The notes under the pieces: model-generated
What the model saw: the letters and a program-made list of their open reading frames with translations, nothing else
What the model was told of the DNA's origin: nothing
Databases searched by the model: none
Assembly (NCBI RefSeq): GCF_040958095.1
Contig: NC_091160.1
Span: 40,513,788 to 40,577,787, forward strand
Origin: Procambarus clarkii
Taxonomy: Eukaryota > Arthropoda > Malacostraca > Decapoda > Cambaridae
Length of the DNA stretch: 64,000 nucleotides
Direction of reading: 5' to 3'
Shown here: piece by piece, positions 22,401 to 34,173 of the stretch
Layout of the letters: every line of letters starts with the position of its first letter
How positions within the stretch are numbered: the stretch's first letter is position 1
Made by a program: the position numbers and the translations under genes

Positions 22401-25400
22401 AATACCACCGTCAATACCCCCGTCAATACCACTGTCACTACCACCGTCAATACCACCGTCAATACCACCGTCAATACCACCGTCATACCACCGTCAATAC
22501 CACCGTCAATACCACCGTCAATACTCCCGTCAATTACACCGTCAATACCACCGTCAATACCACCGTCAATACCACCGTCAATACCACCGTCAATACCACC
22601 GTCAATACACCGTCAATACTCACCGTCAATACCACCGTCAATACCACCGTCAATACTCCCGTCAATACTCACCGTCAATACCACCGTAATACCACGTCAA
22701 TACCACCGTCAATACCACCGTCAATACCACCGTCAATACCATCCGTCAATACCACCGTCAATACCACCGTCAATACCCCGTCATACTCCCGTCAATACCA
22801 CCGTCAATACCACCAGTCAATACCACCGTCAATACTCCCGTCAATACCACCGTCAATACCACCGTCAATACCACGTCAATACCACCGTCAATACCCCCGT
22901 CAATACCACCGTCAATACTCACCGTCAATACCACCGTCAATACCACCGTCAATACCACCGTCAATACCCCGTCAATACCACCGTCAATACCACCCGTCAA
23001 TACTCCCGTCAATACCACCGTCAATACCACCGTCAATACTCCCCGTCAATACCACCGTCAATACTCCCGTCAATACCCCGTCAATACTCAACCGTCAATA
23101 CCACCGTCAATACCACCGTCAATACCACCGTCAATACCACCGTCATACCACCGTCAATACCACCGTCAATACCACCGTCAACACCGTCAATACTCCGTCA
23201 ATACCACCGTCAATACCACCGTCAATACCACCGTCAATACCACCGTCAATACCACCGTCAATACCACCGTCAATACCACCGTCAATACTCCCGTCAATAC
23301 CACCGTCAATACCACCGTCAATACTCCCGTCAATACCACCGTCAATACCACCGTCAATACCACCGTCAATACCACCGTCAATACCACCGTCAATACCACC
23401 GTCAATACCACCGTCAATACCACCGTCAATACCACCGTCAATACCACCGTCAATACCACCGTCAATACCACCGTCAATACCACCGTCAATACCACCGTCA
23501 ATACCACCGTCAATACTCCCGTCAATACCACCGTCAATACCACCGTCAATACCACCGTCAATACCACCGTCAATACCACCGTCAATACCACCGTCAATAC
23601 TCCCGTCAATACCACCGTCAATACCACCGTCAATACCACCGTCAATACCACCGTCAATACCACCGTCAATACCACCGTCAATACCACCGTCAATACCACC
23701 GTCAATACCACCGTCAATACTCCCGTCAATACCACCCGTCAATACTCCCGTCAATACCACCGTCAATACCACCGTCAATACCACCGTCAATACTCCCGTC
23801 AATACACCGTCAATACCACCGTCAATACCACCGTCAATACCACCGTCAATACCACCGTCAATACCACCGTCAATACCACCGTCAATACCACCGTCAATAC
23901 CACCGTCAATACCACCGTCAATACCACCGTCAATACTCCCGTCAATACCACCGTCAATACCACCGTCAATACCACCGTCAATACCACCGTCAATACCACC
24001 GTCAATACCACCGTCAATACCACCGTCAATACCACCGTCAATACCACCGTCAATACTCCCGTCAATACCACCGTCAATACCACCGTCAATACCACCGTCA
24101 ATACCACCGTCAATACCACCGTCAATACTCCCGTCAATACCACCGTCAATACCACCGTCAATACCACCGTCAATACTCCCGTCAATACCACCGTCAATAC
24201 CACCGTCAATACCCCGTCAATACCACCGTCAATACCCCGTCAATACCACCGTCAATACCACCGTCAATACCACCGTCAATACCACCGTCAATACCACCGT
24301 CAATACCACCGTCAATACCACGTCAATTACCACCGTCAATACCACCGTCAATACCCCGTCAATACCACCGTCAATACCACCGTCAATACCACCGTCAATA
24401 CCACCGTCAATACTCCCGTCAATACCACCGTCAATACCACCGTCAATACCACCGTCAATACCACCGTCAATACCACCGTCAATACCACCGTCAATACCAC
24501 CGTCAATACCCCGTCAATACCACCGTCAATACCACCGTCAATACTCCCCGTCAATACCACCGTCAATACCCCGTCAATACCACCGTCAATACTCACCGTC
24601 AATACCACCGTCAATACCACCGTCAATACCACCGTCAATACTCCCGTCAATACCCCGTCAATACCACCGTCAATACCACCGTCAATACCCCGTCAATACC
24701 ACCGTCAATACCACCGTCAATACCCCGTCAATACCACCGTCAATACCACCGTCAATACCACCGTCAATACTCCCGTCAATACCACCGTCAATACCACCGT
24801 CAATACCACCGTCAATACCACCGTCAATACCACCGTCAATACCCCCGTCAATACCACCGTCAATACCACCGTCAATACCCCCGTCAATACCACCGTCAAT
24901 ACCCCCGTCAATACCACCGTCAATACCACCGTCAATACCCCCGTCAATACTCCCGTCAATACCACCGTCAATACTCCCGTCAATACTCCCGCCAATACTC
25001 CCGTCAATATCACCGTCAGTACCACCGTCAATACCACCGTCAATACCACCGTCAATACCACCGTCAATACCACCGTCAATACCACCGTCAATACCACCGT
25101 CAATACTCCCGTCAATACCACCGTCAATACTCCCGTCAATACCACCGTCAATACCACCGTCAATACCACCGTCAATACCACCGTCAATACCCCCGTCAAT
25201 ACTCCCGTCAATACCACCGTCAATACCACCGTCAATACCACCGTCAATACCACCGTCAATACCCCCGTCAATACTCCCGTCAATACCCCCGTCAATACCC
25301 CCGTCAATACCACCGTCAATACCCCCGTCAATACCACCGTCAATACCACCGTCAATACCCCCGTCAATACTCCCGTCAATACCACCGTCAATACCACCGT

Positions 25401-27385
25401 CAATACCCCCGTCAATACTCCCGTCAATACCCCCGTCAATACCCCCGTCAATACCACCGTCAATACCCCCGTCAATACCACCGTCAATACCACCGTCAAT
25501 ACCCCCGTCAATACTCCCGTCAATACTCCCGTCAATACCACCGTCAATACCCCCGTCAATACCACCGTCAATACCCCCGTCAATACCACCGTCAATACCC
25601 CCGTCAATACCCCCGTCAATACCACCGTCAATACCCCGTCAATACCACCGTCAATACCCCCGTCAATACCCCCGTCAATACCACCGTCAATACCACCGTC
25701 AATACCACCGTCAATACCCCCGTCAATACTCCCGTCAATACCCCCGTCAATACCCCCGTCAATACCCCCGTCAATACCACCGTCAATACCCCCGTTAATA
25801 CCACCGTCAATACCACCGTCAATACCACCGTCAATACTCCCGTCAATACCACCGTCAATACCACCGTCAATACCCCCGTCAATACCACCGTCAATACCAC
25901 CGTCAATACCCCCGTCAATACCACCGTCAATACCACCGTCAATACCACCGTCAATACTCCCGTCAATACCACCGTCAATACCACCGTCAATACCACCGTC
26001 AATACCACCGTCAATACCACCGTCAATACCACCGTCAATACCCCCGTCAATACCACCGTCAATACCACCGTCAATACCACCGTCAATACTCCCGTCAATA
26101 CCACCGTCAATACCACCGTCAATACCACCGTCAATACTCCCGTCAATACCACCGTCAATACCACCGTCAATACCCCCGTCAATACCACCGTCAATACCAC
26201 CGTCAATACCACCGTCAATACCACCGTCAATACCACCGTCAATACTCCCGTCAATACCACCGTCAATACCACCGTCAATACCACCGTCAATACCACCGTC
26301 AATACCACCGTCAATACCACCGTCAATACCACCGTCAATACCACCGTCAATACTCCCGTCAATACCACCGTCAATACCCCCGTCAATACCACCGTCAATA
26401 CCACCGTCAATACCACCGTCAATACCACCGTCAATACCACCGTCAATACCCCCGTCAATACCACCGTCAATACCACCGTCAATACCACCGTCAATACTCC
26501 CGTCAATACCACCGTCAATACCACCGTCAATACCACCGTCAATACCACCGTCAATACTCCCGTCAATACCACCGTCAATACCACCGTCAATACCACCGTC
26601 AATACTCCCGTCAATACCACCGTCAATACCACCGTCAATACCACCGTCAATACCACCGTCAATACCACCGTCAATACCACCGTCAATACCCCCGTCAATA
26701 CCACCGTCAATACCACCGTCAATACCACCGTCAATACTCCCGTCAATACCACCGTCAATACCACCGTCAATACCACCGTCAATACCACCGTCAATACCAC
26801 CGTCAATACTCCCGTCAATACCACCGTCAATACCACCGTCAATACCACCGTCAATACCACCGTCAATACCCCCGTCAATACCACCGTCAATACCCCCGTC
26901 AATACCCCCGTCAATACCACCGTCAATACCCCCGTCAATACCACCGTCAATACCCCCGTCAATACCCCCGTCAATACCACCGTCAATACCCCCGTCAATA
27001 CCACCGTCAATACCACCGTCAATACCCCCGTCAATACTCCCGTCAATACCCCCGTCAATACCCCCGTCAATACCACCGTCAATACCCCCGTCAATACCCC
27101 CGTCAATACCCCCGTCAATACCACCGTCAACACCACCGTCAATACCACCGTCAATACTCCCGTCAATACCACCGTCAATACCACCGTCAATACCACCGTC
27201 AATACCACCGTCAATACCCCCGTCAATACCACCGTCAATACCACCGTCAATACCCCCGTCAATACCACCGTCAATACCCCCGTCAATACCCCCGTCAATA
27301 CCACCGTCAATACCCCCGTCAATACCACCGTCAATACCACCGTCAATACCACCGTCAATACCACCGTCAATACTCCCGTCAATAC
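16452..27385. repeat. 12-bp satellite, array A (left part)
   Basis: About 910 head-to-tail copies of GTCAATACCACC with variants ending ACTCCC, ACCCCC, ACCACT or shortened ACCCC. Phase is nearly perfect at 16452-17370 and 24720-27385. Between them, many units have single-base gains or losses (ACCCCGTC, ACTCACCGTC, ACCAACCGTC), worst at 20480-20900. Each unit has one CpG and no stop codon in the frame read as VNTT/VNTP on + or VLTV/VLTG on -, which explains the very long open frames. It is not a gene: several frames on both strands are open and no exon signals are present. Confidence 0.98.
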
Positions 27386-28468
27386 TGTGGGTACCGACCT
27401 GTGAGATTTATATTTATTTAATTTATATGAATTTATATTTACGTTAATTTATATACTTCGATAGCAATTTGTATAATGATAAGTGGACTGTATTTCTGCA
27501 ATAATCTCATAATCTCACAAATCGATCCTCTACACATTAGGGGGGTTATTAAATTAATATATACAGCCAATCAAACTACAGGAATAGACTACATACATTG
27601 AAAAGGTTCCTTATCTTATAGTACAGCAGGTTAGTCCACCAGGTATAACTAGGGTGTAGACACCAAATTATCCTCTTTGAGGCAGCTTCCATCACCCAGT
27701 AACTGGTGCACAAAATCTTGCATCCTCGTCTTGACCTGTCAAAAGTGCGCTAGCTGTGAAGCCAGAATCCTATATATGACAAGCTATATCAGAGAAAACA
27801 CTATATGGAACATTGAAGACCTGGCTTAATTACCTTTAGTTTGAGGCGATTTCGCGATCTAACCGGGTCACCCTATATCCTGACATTAATGGCCATAAAT
27901 GAATGATAAACGGGTTTCGGATAGACTTAACTTGAATTGTAGACATCGTGTTGGAGATGGTACCTTTGGTTTCCATAACACTACGTCCAAGTAAATTTAA
28001 CAGGAGCCGAATTTGCTCCCGTGTGAGCCTCTGGTCTCAATATAAACAATGACTGTTTAACACTCCATACTATTGACGTTACTGGCCGACATTGTCCAGA
28101 ATGATAGGAGCCGAATTTGCTCCACACGTCTAGGAGGTGACACAACAATGGCTGCCTTCCTTCCTCCCTGACGCCTGGCCTACTTTGTCCACATGTCAGA
28201 AAGTGATAGAAGGGTCACATTTACTCTACTTTAATATTGATAATTAAGTTAATTTATATAAGATGTTTTTATGATGGTAAAGTCCAAAGACTAATGTATT
28301 TAAGAATAATTCCCAGCAGAATAGCTGGTGAATTATAATGGTATGTGGTGATGATATCCCGTTTTCTTTAGATGGTAATTCCACTACAAGTTACGTTTTC
28401 TATGGGTAACTTGTTGGTAATACAGCTATTATCTGTATGATTATTAAATGGTGTCGGATTTTCCGACA
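27386..28468 (-). repeat. LTR (3' LTR in element orientation)
   Basis: 1083 bp, the left copy of the LTR pair, carrying TGTGGGTACC at its left edge where the partner has TGTGGGAACC. It ends TCCGACA at 28468 next to the internal region. Confidence 0.93.
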
Positions 28469-29165
28469 TAATTCCCCAGGGGGCTGCTCACGGGTCGAAG
28501 TCCTATTTAGAACAGACGAACACCGATACTCCTCCTTCGAATTATTAGATTAATTTGATGTTAGTAGTTAGTAATCACACATTTGTGTGTCTGTTCGTAC
28601 AGGACGGATGTCCCGTACTAGAGTTGTAGGGGTTAGAAGTCTAATGCGATTTCATTTCCCTGTCAACTCTTGAAAGGCTAATATTCAAGCCTTATTACAT
28701 ATTATTTAACCCAGAAGACTGAATGTGATCAAGTACTACAGTCAAGTATGATTCAGGGACTGCAGTGAGATCAGTGACATCAGATATAACTTGAAGTTTC
28801 TTCAGGTAACTGGTCACTGATATATAAACACTGACGCCCATGGAATACATCTTGATTAAATAATAAATGTATCAAATCAGTCATCAGATTTATTAGGGTT
28901 TAATTTAATTAATTGATTCAGAAGATTGAATAGCTCATCATTAAAGTAAAGTATGGTTCTGAGACTGCAGTGGGTTCAGTGACATTGGTCGCAGTGACTT
29001 GTAGCTGTTTTAGGCTACTGTTCACTGATTTGCCACTGAGGCCTCATGAACTCATCTTCAGCTTCAAATGATGATACTAACATCAACCTCTGTTACTATA
29101 GTCAGCTGTAATCTCCTTAGTATAATGCTACTGGAGAAATATAATCAGCTGACAAATTTAGATCT

Positions 29166-29582
29166 CTACTGGTATTGTTTATCTGCAGGCATAGGTCTCC
29201 TCAGGCTTGATACTGGGCCTGAGAGTAATTTACCTCCTGCAGAGTTTAACATGGTTATACCCTGATATTTAGTAGGGCTACCAATGAATTGATGGTAGTA
29301 GTCTGTCCCCACAAGGACAGCCATTTGGCATTTGATTTGCTCAAATTTACCTGCAGCTGCTTGATAATAGCTTTCCAGGTCAGCATAATCAACTTGAGAT
29401 TGTTGTGACAAATCTTCACATTTCTTGATCTGTCTTGTTAAGTGGCCTTTAAGACCTGCAAGGGTTCTTTTCATTCTCCCTGCATTATCCATACTGGCTA
29501 GTTGGTGAAGCCTTGTGGGGCTTGTACTTGGGCTGCTCATAATACTGAACAAGCACTGATGGTAGCCTAGGGTAAAATGCAC
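29166..29582 (-). CDS. Gag-like N-terminal fragment of the LTR element
   Basis: 138 codons from ATG at 29582, or 124 from a second ATG at 29538-29540 that begins MSSPSTSPTRLHQLASMDNA. The second start is attractive because it opens the conserved-looking part. The text contains RMKRTLAGLKGHLTRQIKKC and DYADLESYYQAAAGKFEQI, a charged helical segment resembling the start of BEL/Pao Gag (DUF1759-like 'LK..LTR.....'). It stops after ~138 residues, well short of a Gag-Pol polyprotein, and the remaining ~700 bp to the LTR is non-coding. It could be a purposeful short Gag or a truncation product. Family placement is from recalled pattern only. Confidence 0.6.
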   Translation of the reverse strand: MHFTLGYHQCLFSIMSSPSTSPTRLHQLASMDNAGRMKRTLAGLKGHLTRQIKKCEDLSQQSQVDYADLESYYQAAAGKFEQIKCQMAVLVGTDYYHQFIGSPTKYQGITMLNSAGGKLLSGPVSSLRRPMPADKQYQ

Positions 29583-30514
29583 TCACTAGGCAATAATCCT
29601 ACCTCTACTAGAGGTTAGCACTTAAAATTAATACACATTATATATATATACAATCATACACACTAATGATTTGAGTGATAAACCAGTGTCACTGGAAGTA
29701 CCTTTAGGTTAGCTCTTCTATATCACCCTAGGATGGTAGAGACACTAATTAATCACTCAAAGGTGTAATGATCATAAGTAAATTATTATATATACAACTC
29801 AACTCGAGTTGATAAAAATTACACCCAAAATAGGGTCAGCACCATTCATTAATGGTGTTAAGTTGTTTAATATAGTACAACTGACTATGGTAATAATGGG
29901 ACTAGGATGAACGATAATAGTTCAACTAGTCAATGGTTTTATCCTACCCTGTTGTGGGTTGGCAATTAGTAAATATTATATTGAGAACACTAGTGCAGTA
30001 TATATTAAATAATTCTCTATTTGGAGAAATAATATACACAATTATTGATAATAGCCTCTTAATTAGCCTCTATGAAACTTCTAATATTATCTAGAAGTAT
30101 TAAATATTATTAGTGACCTCGCGAAATAAACTCCACAAAATTCGTAGATAATCTCTCGCGAAATGTAACACCACGAAATCCGTGAACAATCTCGCGACAC
30201 AGTCACTAATTTGGCTGGTTTCTATATTAGCGCTGTCATTTCACAGAATAACACGCCACCAAATCTGTGGGTGTGCGTGAAACCGCTGACGAAGCTGAAC
30301 TGGGCTGAGGGAGGCTCCTGAGCTCCCTCGAGGCTACGCTGCCGTCTTGACTGCTGGCTTTTGTTTAAATAACACTGCACTAGTATATTTAATGAATCCA
30401 CTGGTTAACTGGTTCATCCGGTACTAAGATGACCAAATGTGGGTTCAAAGGATCAAATAATCCGTCATCCGGTTCGAAGATGACCAATTAATCCGGTTCT
30501 GAAGGTCCAAATAA

Positions 30515-31597
30515 TGTGGGAACCGACCTGTGAGATTTATATTTATTTAATTTATATGAATTTATATTTACGTTAATTTATATACTTCGATAGCAATTTG
30601 TATAATGATAAGTGGACTGTATTTCTGCAATAATCTCATAATCTCACAAATCGATCCTCTACACATTAGGGGGGTTATTAAATTAATATATACAGCCAAT
30701 CAAACTACAGGAATAGACTACATACATTGAAAAGGTTCCTTATCTTATAGTACAGCAGGTTAGTCCACCAGGTATAACTAGGGTGTAGACACCAAATTAT
30801 CCTCTTTGAGGCAGCTTCCATCACCCAGTAACTGGTGCACAAAATCTTGCATCCTCGTCTTGACCTGTCAAAAGTGCGCTAGCTGTGAAGCCAGAATCCT
30901 ATATATGACAAGCTATATCAGAGAAAACACTATATGGAACATTGAAGACCTGGCTTAATTACCTTTAGTTTGAGGCGATTTCGCGATCTAACCGGGTCAC
31001 CCTATATCCTGACATTAATGGCCATAAATGAATGATAAACGGGTTTCGGATAGACTTAACTTGAATTGTAGACATCGTGTTGGAGATGGTACCTTTGGTT
31101 TCCATAACACTACGTCCAAGTAAATTTAACAGGAGCCGAATTTGCTCCCGTGTGAGCCTCTGGTCTCAATATAAACAATGACTGTTTAACACTCCATACT
31201 ATTGACGTTACTGGCCGACATTGTCCAGAATGATAGGAGCCGAATTTGCTCCACACGTCTAGGAGGTGACACAACAATGGCTGCCTTCCTTCCTCCCTGA
31301 CGCCTGGCCTACTTTGTCCACATGTCAGAAAGTGATAGAAGGGTCACATTTACTCTACTTTAATATTGATAATTAAGTTAATTTATATAAGATGTTTTTA
31401 TGATGGTAAAGTCCAAAGACTAATGTATTTAAGAATAATTCCCAGCAGAATAGCTGGTGAATTATAATGGTATGTGGTGATGATATCCCGTTTTCTTTAT
31501 ATGGTAATTCCACTACAAGTTACGTTTTCTATGGGTAACTTGTTGGTAATACAGCTATTATCTGTATGATTATTAAATGGTGTCGGATTTTCCGACA
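30515..31597 (-). repeat. LTR (5' LTR in element orientation)
   Basis: 1083 bp, almost identical to 27386-28468. Immediately inside it, reading the - strand, comes TTATTTGGACCTTCAGAACC, a TTTGGTCCTTCGAACC-like segment typical of the region after a BEL/Pao 5' LTR. Related TTGGTCATCTTCGAACCGGA and TTTGGTCATCTTAGTACCGG follow, as three short repeated leader segments (30405-30514). Confidence 0.92.
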
Positions 31598-32370
31598 AAT
31601 ACCACCGTCAATACCACCGTCAATACCACCGTCAATACCACCGTCAATACCACCGTCAATACCACCGTCAATACCACCGTCAATACTCCCGTCAATACCA
31701 CCGTCAATACCACCGTCAATACCACCGTCAATACCACCGTCAATACTCCCGTCAATACCACCGTCAATACCACCGTCAATACCACCGTCAATACTCCCGT
31801 CAATACCACCGTCAATACCACCGTCAATACCACCGTCAATACCACCGTCAATACCACCGTCAATACCACCGTCAATACCACCGTCAATACCACCGTCAAT
31901 ACCCCCGTCAATACCACCGTCAATACTCCCGTCAATACCACCGTCAATACCACCGTCAATACCACCGTCAATACTCCCGTCAATACCACCGTCAATACCA
32001 CCGTCAATACCCCCGTCAATACCACCGTCAATACCACCGTCAATACCACCGTCAATACCACCGTCAATACCACCGTCAATACCACCGTCAATACCACCGT
32101 CAATACTCCCGTCAATACCACCGTCAATACCACCGTCAATACCACCGTCAATACTCCCGTCAATACCCCCGTCAATACCACCGTCAATACCCCCGTCAAT
32201 ACCACCGTCAATACCACCGTCAATACTCCCGTCAATACCACCGTCAATACCACCGTCAATACTCCCGTCAATACCCCCGTCAATACTCCCGTCAATACCA
32301 CCGTCAATACCACCGTCAATACCACCGTCAATACCCCCGTCAATACCACCGTCAATACCCCCGTCAATAC
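31598..32370. repeat. 12-bp satellite, array A (right part, after the LTR element)
   Basis: About 64 further GTCAATACCACC/GTCAATACTCCC units, all in clean 12-bp phase. Removing the LTR element and one target duplication restores an uninterrupted array. Confidence 0.98.
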
Positions 32371-33500
32371 CCTCTGAGAGCTACCCTTTGGAAACAAAAT
32401 TAAGTATGAACTACTCGAGGTGGAAATTTGTATATAAATACCAATGTTTATATATATAAAAACTTACGAATGTTTATATATATTCACAAACAAGAAACTG
32501 GAATCAAGTAATTCTTGACTGGAAACCGTTTAAGCGTGTTCCAGAGAGTTCCAGGACTCGAAATATTACCAAGTGTACCAGGCGAGGCTTCGTGAAGCAT
32601 ATTGGGATGTCTTGTTTACGAAACCATTACATCTTTGTGTACGGTTTGTGAAATAGTTGATGAGCCCAGGGCCTGGTGTTATAGAGTGATATATAGTGCT
32701 ATATAGTATTATATACTGGAACAAGCGATATGGTAGGAAGTGCAGGTCAGATCCGACTCTTCAACACACTAACATAAAACATTACTTGAACAGGAGAATG
32801 ATCAGATAATATAGTTGGAAACACCATAGAATAGAAAACACGATCAAATAGGAGACACGATAAAAAAAGAGAAAGGCAAGATAAAGTAAGTGAATGAGTT
32901 GATAAAACAGGGTAATAACATGATAAAATACAAGAACGACAAGATAAAATACAAGAACGACAAGATAAAATACAAGAACGACAAGATAAATACAAGAACG
33001 ACAAGATAAAATACAAGAACGACAAGATAAAATACAAGAACGACAAAATAAAATACAAGAACGACAAAATAAATACAAGAACGACAAAATAAATACAAGA
33101 ACGACAAGATAAAATACAAGAACGACAAAATAAAATACAAGAACGACAAAATAAATACAAGAACGACAAGATAAAATACAAGAACGACAAAATAAATACA
33201 AGAACGACAAGATAAAATACAAGAACGACAAGATAAAATACACGAACAAAAATAAAATCCAAGAATGACAGGATAAAATACACGAACAAAATAAAATCCA
33301 AGAATGACAGGATAAAATACACGAACGACACTTTAAAACCAGAAATGTAAACACAATTACCCTCGCCCCAAGCCAAATTTTCCGACAACCAACATAATGT
33401 TCGTATCGCGTTCCAAATGCGTGCTTAATAGGAATGCAATAGGCAATTAGGGTGCATTTCTTGGCATGAAGAAACTGCAAATGATATTGGGCAAGGGAGT
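32371..33500. repeat. Satellite right flank, copy A (duplicated segment)
   Basis: From CCTCTGAGAGCTACCCTTTG to GGGCAAGGGAG it matches 44443-45902 almost base for base, apart from indels such as a ~17-bp absence near 32560 and a different number of 21-bp units. It contains AT-rich text, the 21-bp minisatellite at about 32915-33330, and a terminal ~170 bp unique-looking block, then runs into the N gap. No gene recognised. Confidence 0.93.
32915..33330. repeat. 20/21-bp minisatellite in flank A
   Basis: About 20 units alternating AATACAAGAACGACAAGATA (then A) with one-base-shorter AAATAAATACAAGAACGAC forms, decaying into AAAATCCAAGAATGACAGG at the right end. Confidence 0.93.
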
Positions 33501-34000
33501 NNNNNNNNNNNNNNNNNNNNNNNNNNNNNNNNNNNNNNNNNNNNNNNNNNNNNNNNNNNNNNNNNNNNNNNNNNNNNNNNNNNNNNNNNNNNNNNNNNNN
33601 NNNNNNNNNNNNNNNNNNNNNNNNNNNNNNNNNNNNNNNNNNNNNNNNNNNNNNNNNNNNNNNNNNNNNNNNNNNNNNNNNNNNNNNNNNNNNNNNNNNN
33701 NNNNNNNNNNNNNNNNNNNNNNNNNNNNNNNNNNNNNNNNNNNNNNNNNNNNNNNNNNNNNNNNNNNNNNNNNNNNNNNNNNNNNNNNNNNNNNNNNNNN
33801 NNNNNNNNNNNNNNNNNNNNNNNNNNNNNNNNNNNNNNNNNNNNNNNNNNNNNNNNNNNNNNNNNNNNNNNNNNNNNNNNNNNNNNNNNNNNNNNNNNNN
33901 NNNNNNNNNNNNNNNNNNNNNNNNNNNNNNNNNNNNNNNNNNNNNNNNNNNNNNNNNNNNNNNNNNNNNNNNNNNNNNNNNNNNNNNNNNNNNNNNNNNN
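33501..34000. other. Assembly gap (500 N)
   Basis: Exactly 500 N between duplicated flank A and a (TC)n tract that leads into array B. Confidence 0.99.
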
Positions 34001-34128
<128 letters not shown>

Positions 34129-34173
34129 TTCGATTTCAATTCTTGAACCTTCCCACACCCTGAGCCGGGGCGG

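Larger units (their letters stand above)
27386..31597 (-). mobile_element. Complete gag-only BEL/Pao-like LTR retrotransposon inserted in satellite A
   Basis: Direct repeats of 1083 bp (27386-28468 and 30515-31597) start TGTGGG and end CCGACA, with TG...CA termini. They are flanked by a 5-bp target duplication AATAC (27381-27385 and 31598-31602) that is itself satellite sequence. I found only two mismatches between the LTRs (near 27392/30521 and 28369/31498). The gag-like frame is on the -, so the element reads right to left. In that orientation the LTR begins TGTCGGAAAATCCGACA, a BEL/Pao-like start. A CTGGGGAATTA tract lies where a polypurine tract belongs, just before the downstream LTR. 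The internal region is only 2,046 bp with no protease, RT, RNase H or integrase, so mobility would need help from an autonomous relative. Confidence 0.93.

Noticed and set aside
32747..33388. Hydrophobic 'membrane protein' frames (FILSFLYFILSF) on - strand, also 44840-45883
   Set aside because: A/T-rich 20/21-bp minisatellite; apparent transmembrane repeats are compositional.
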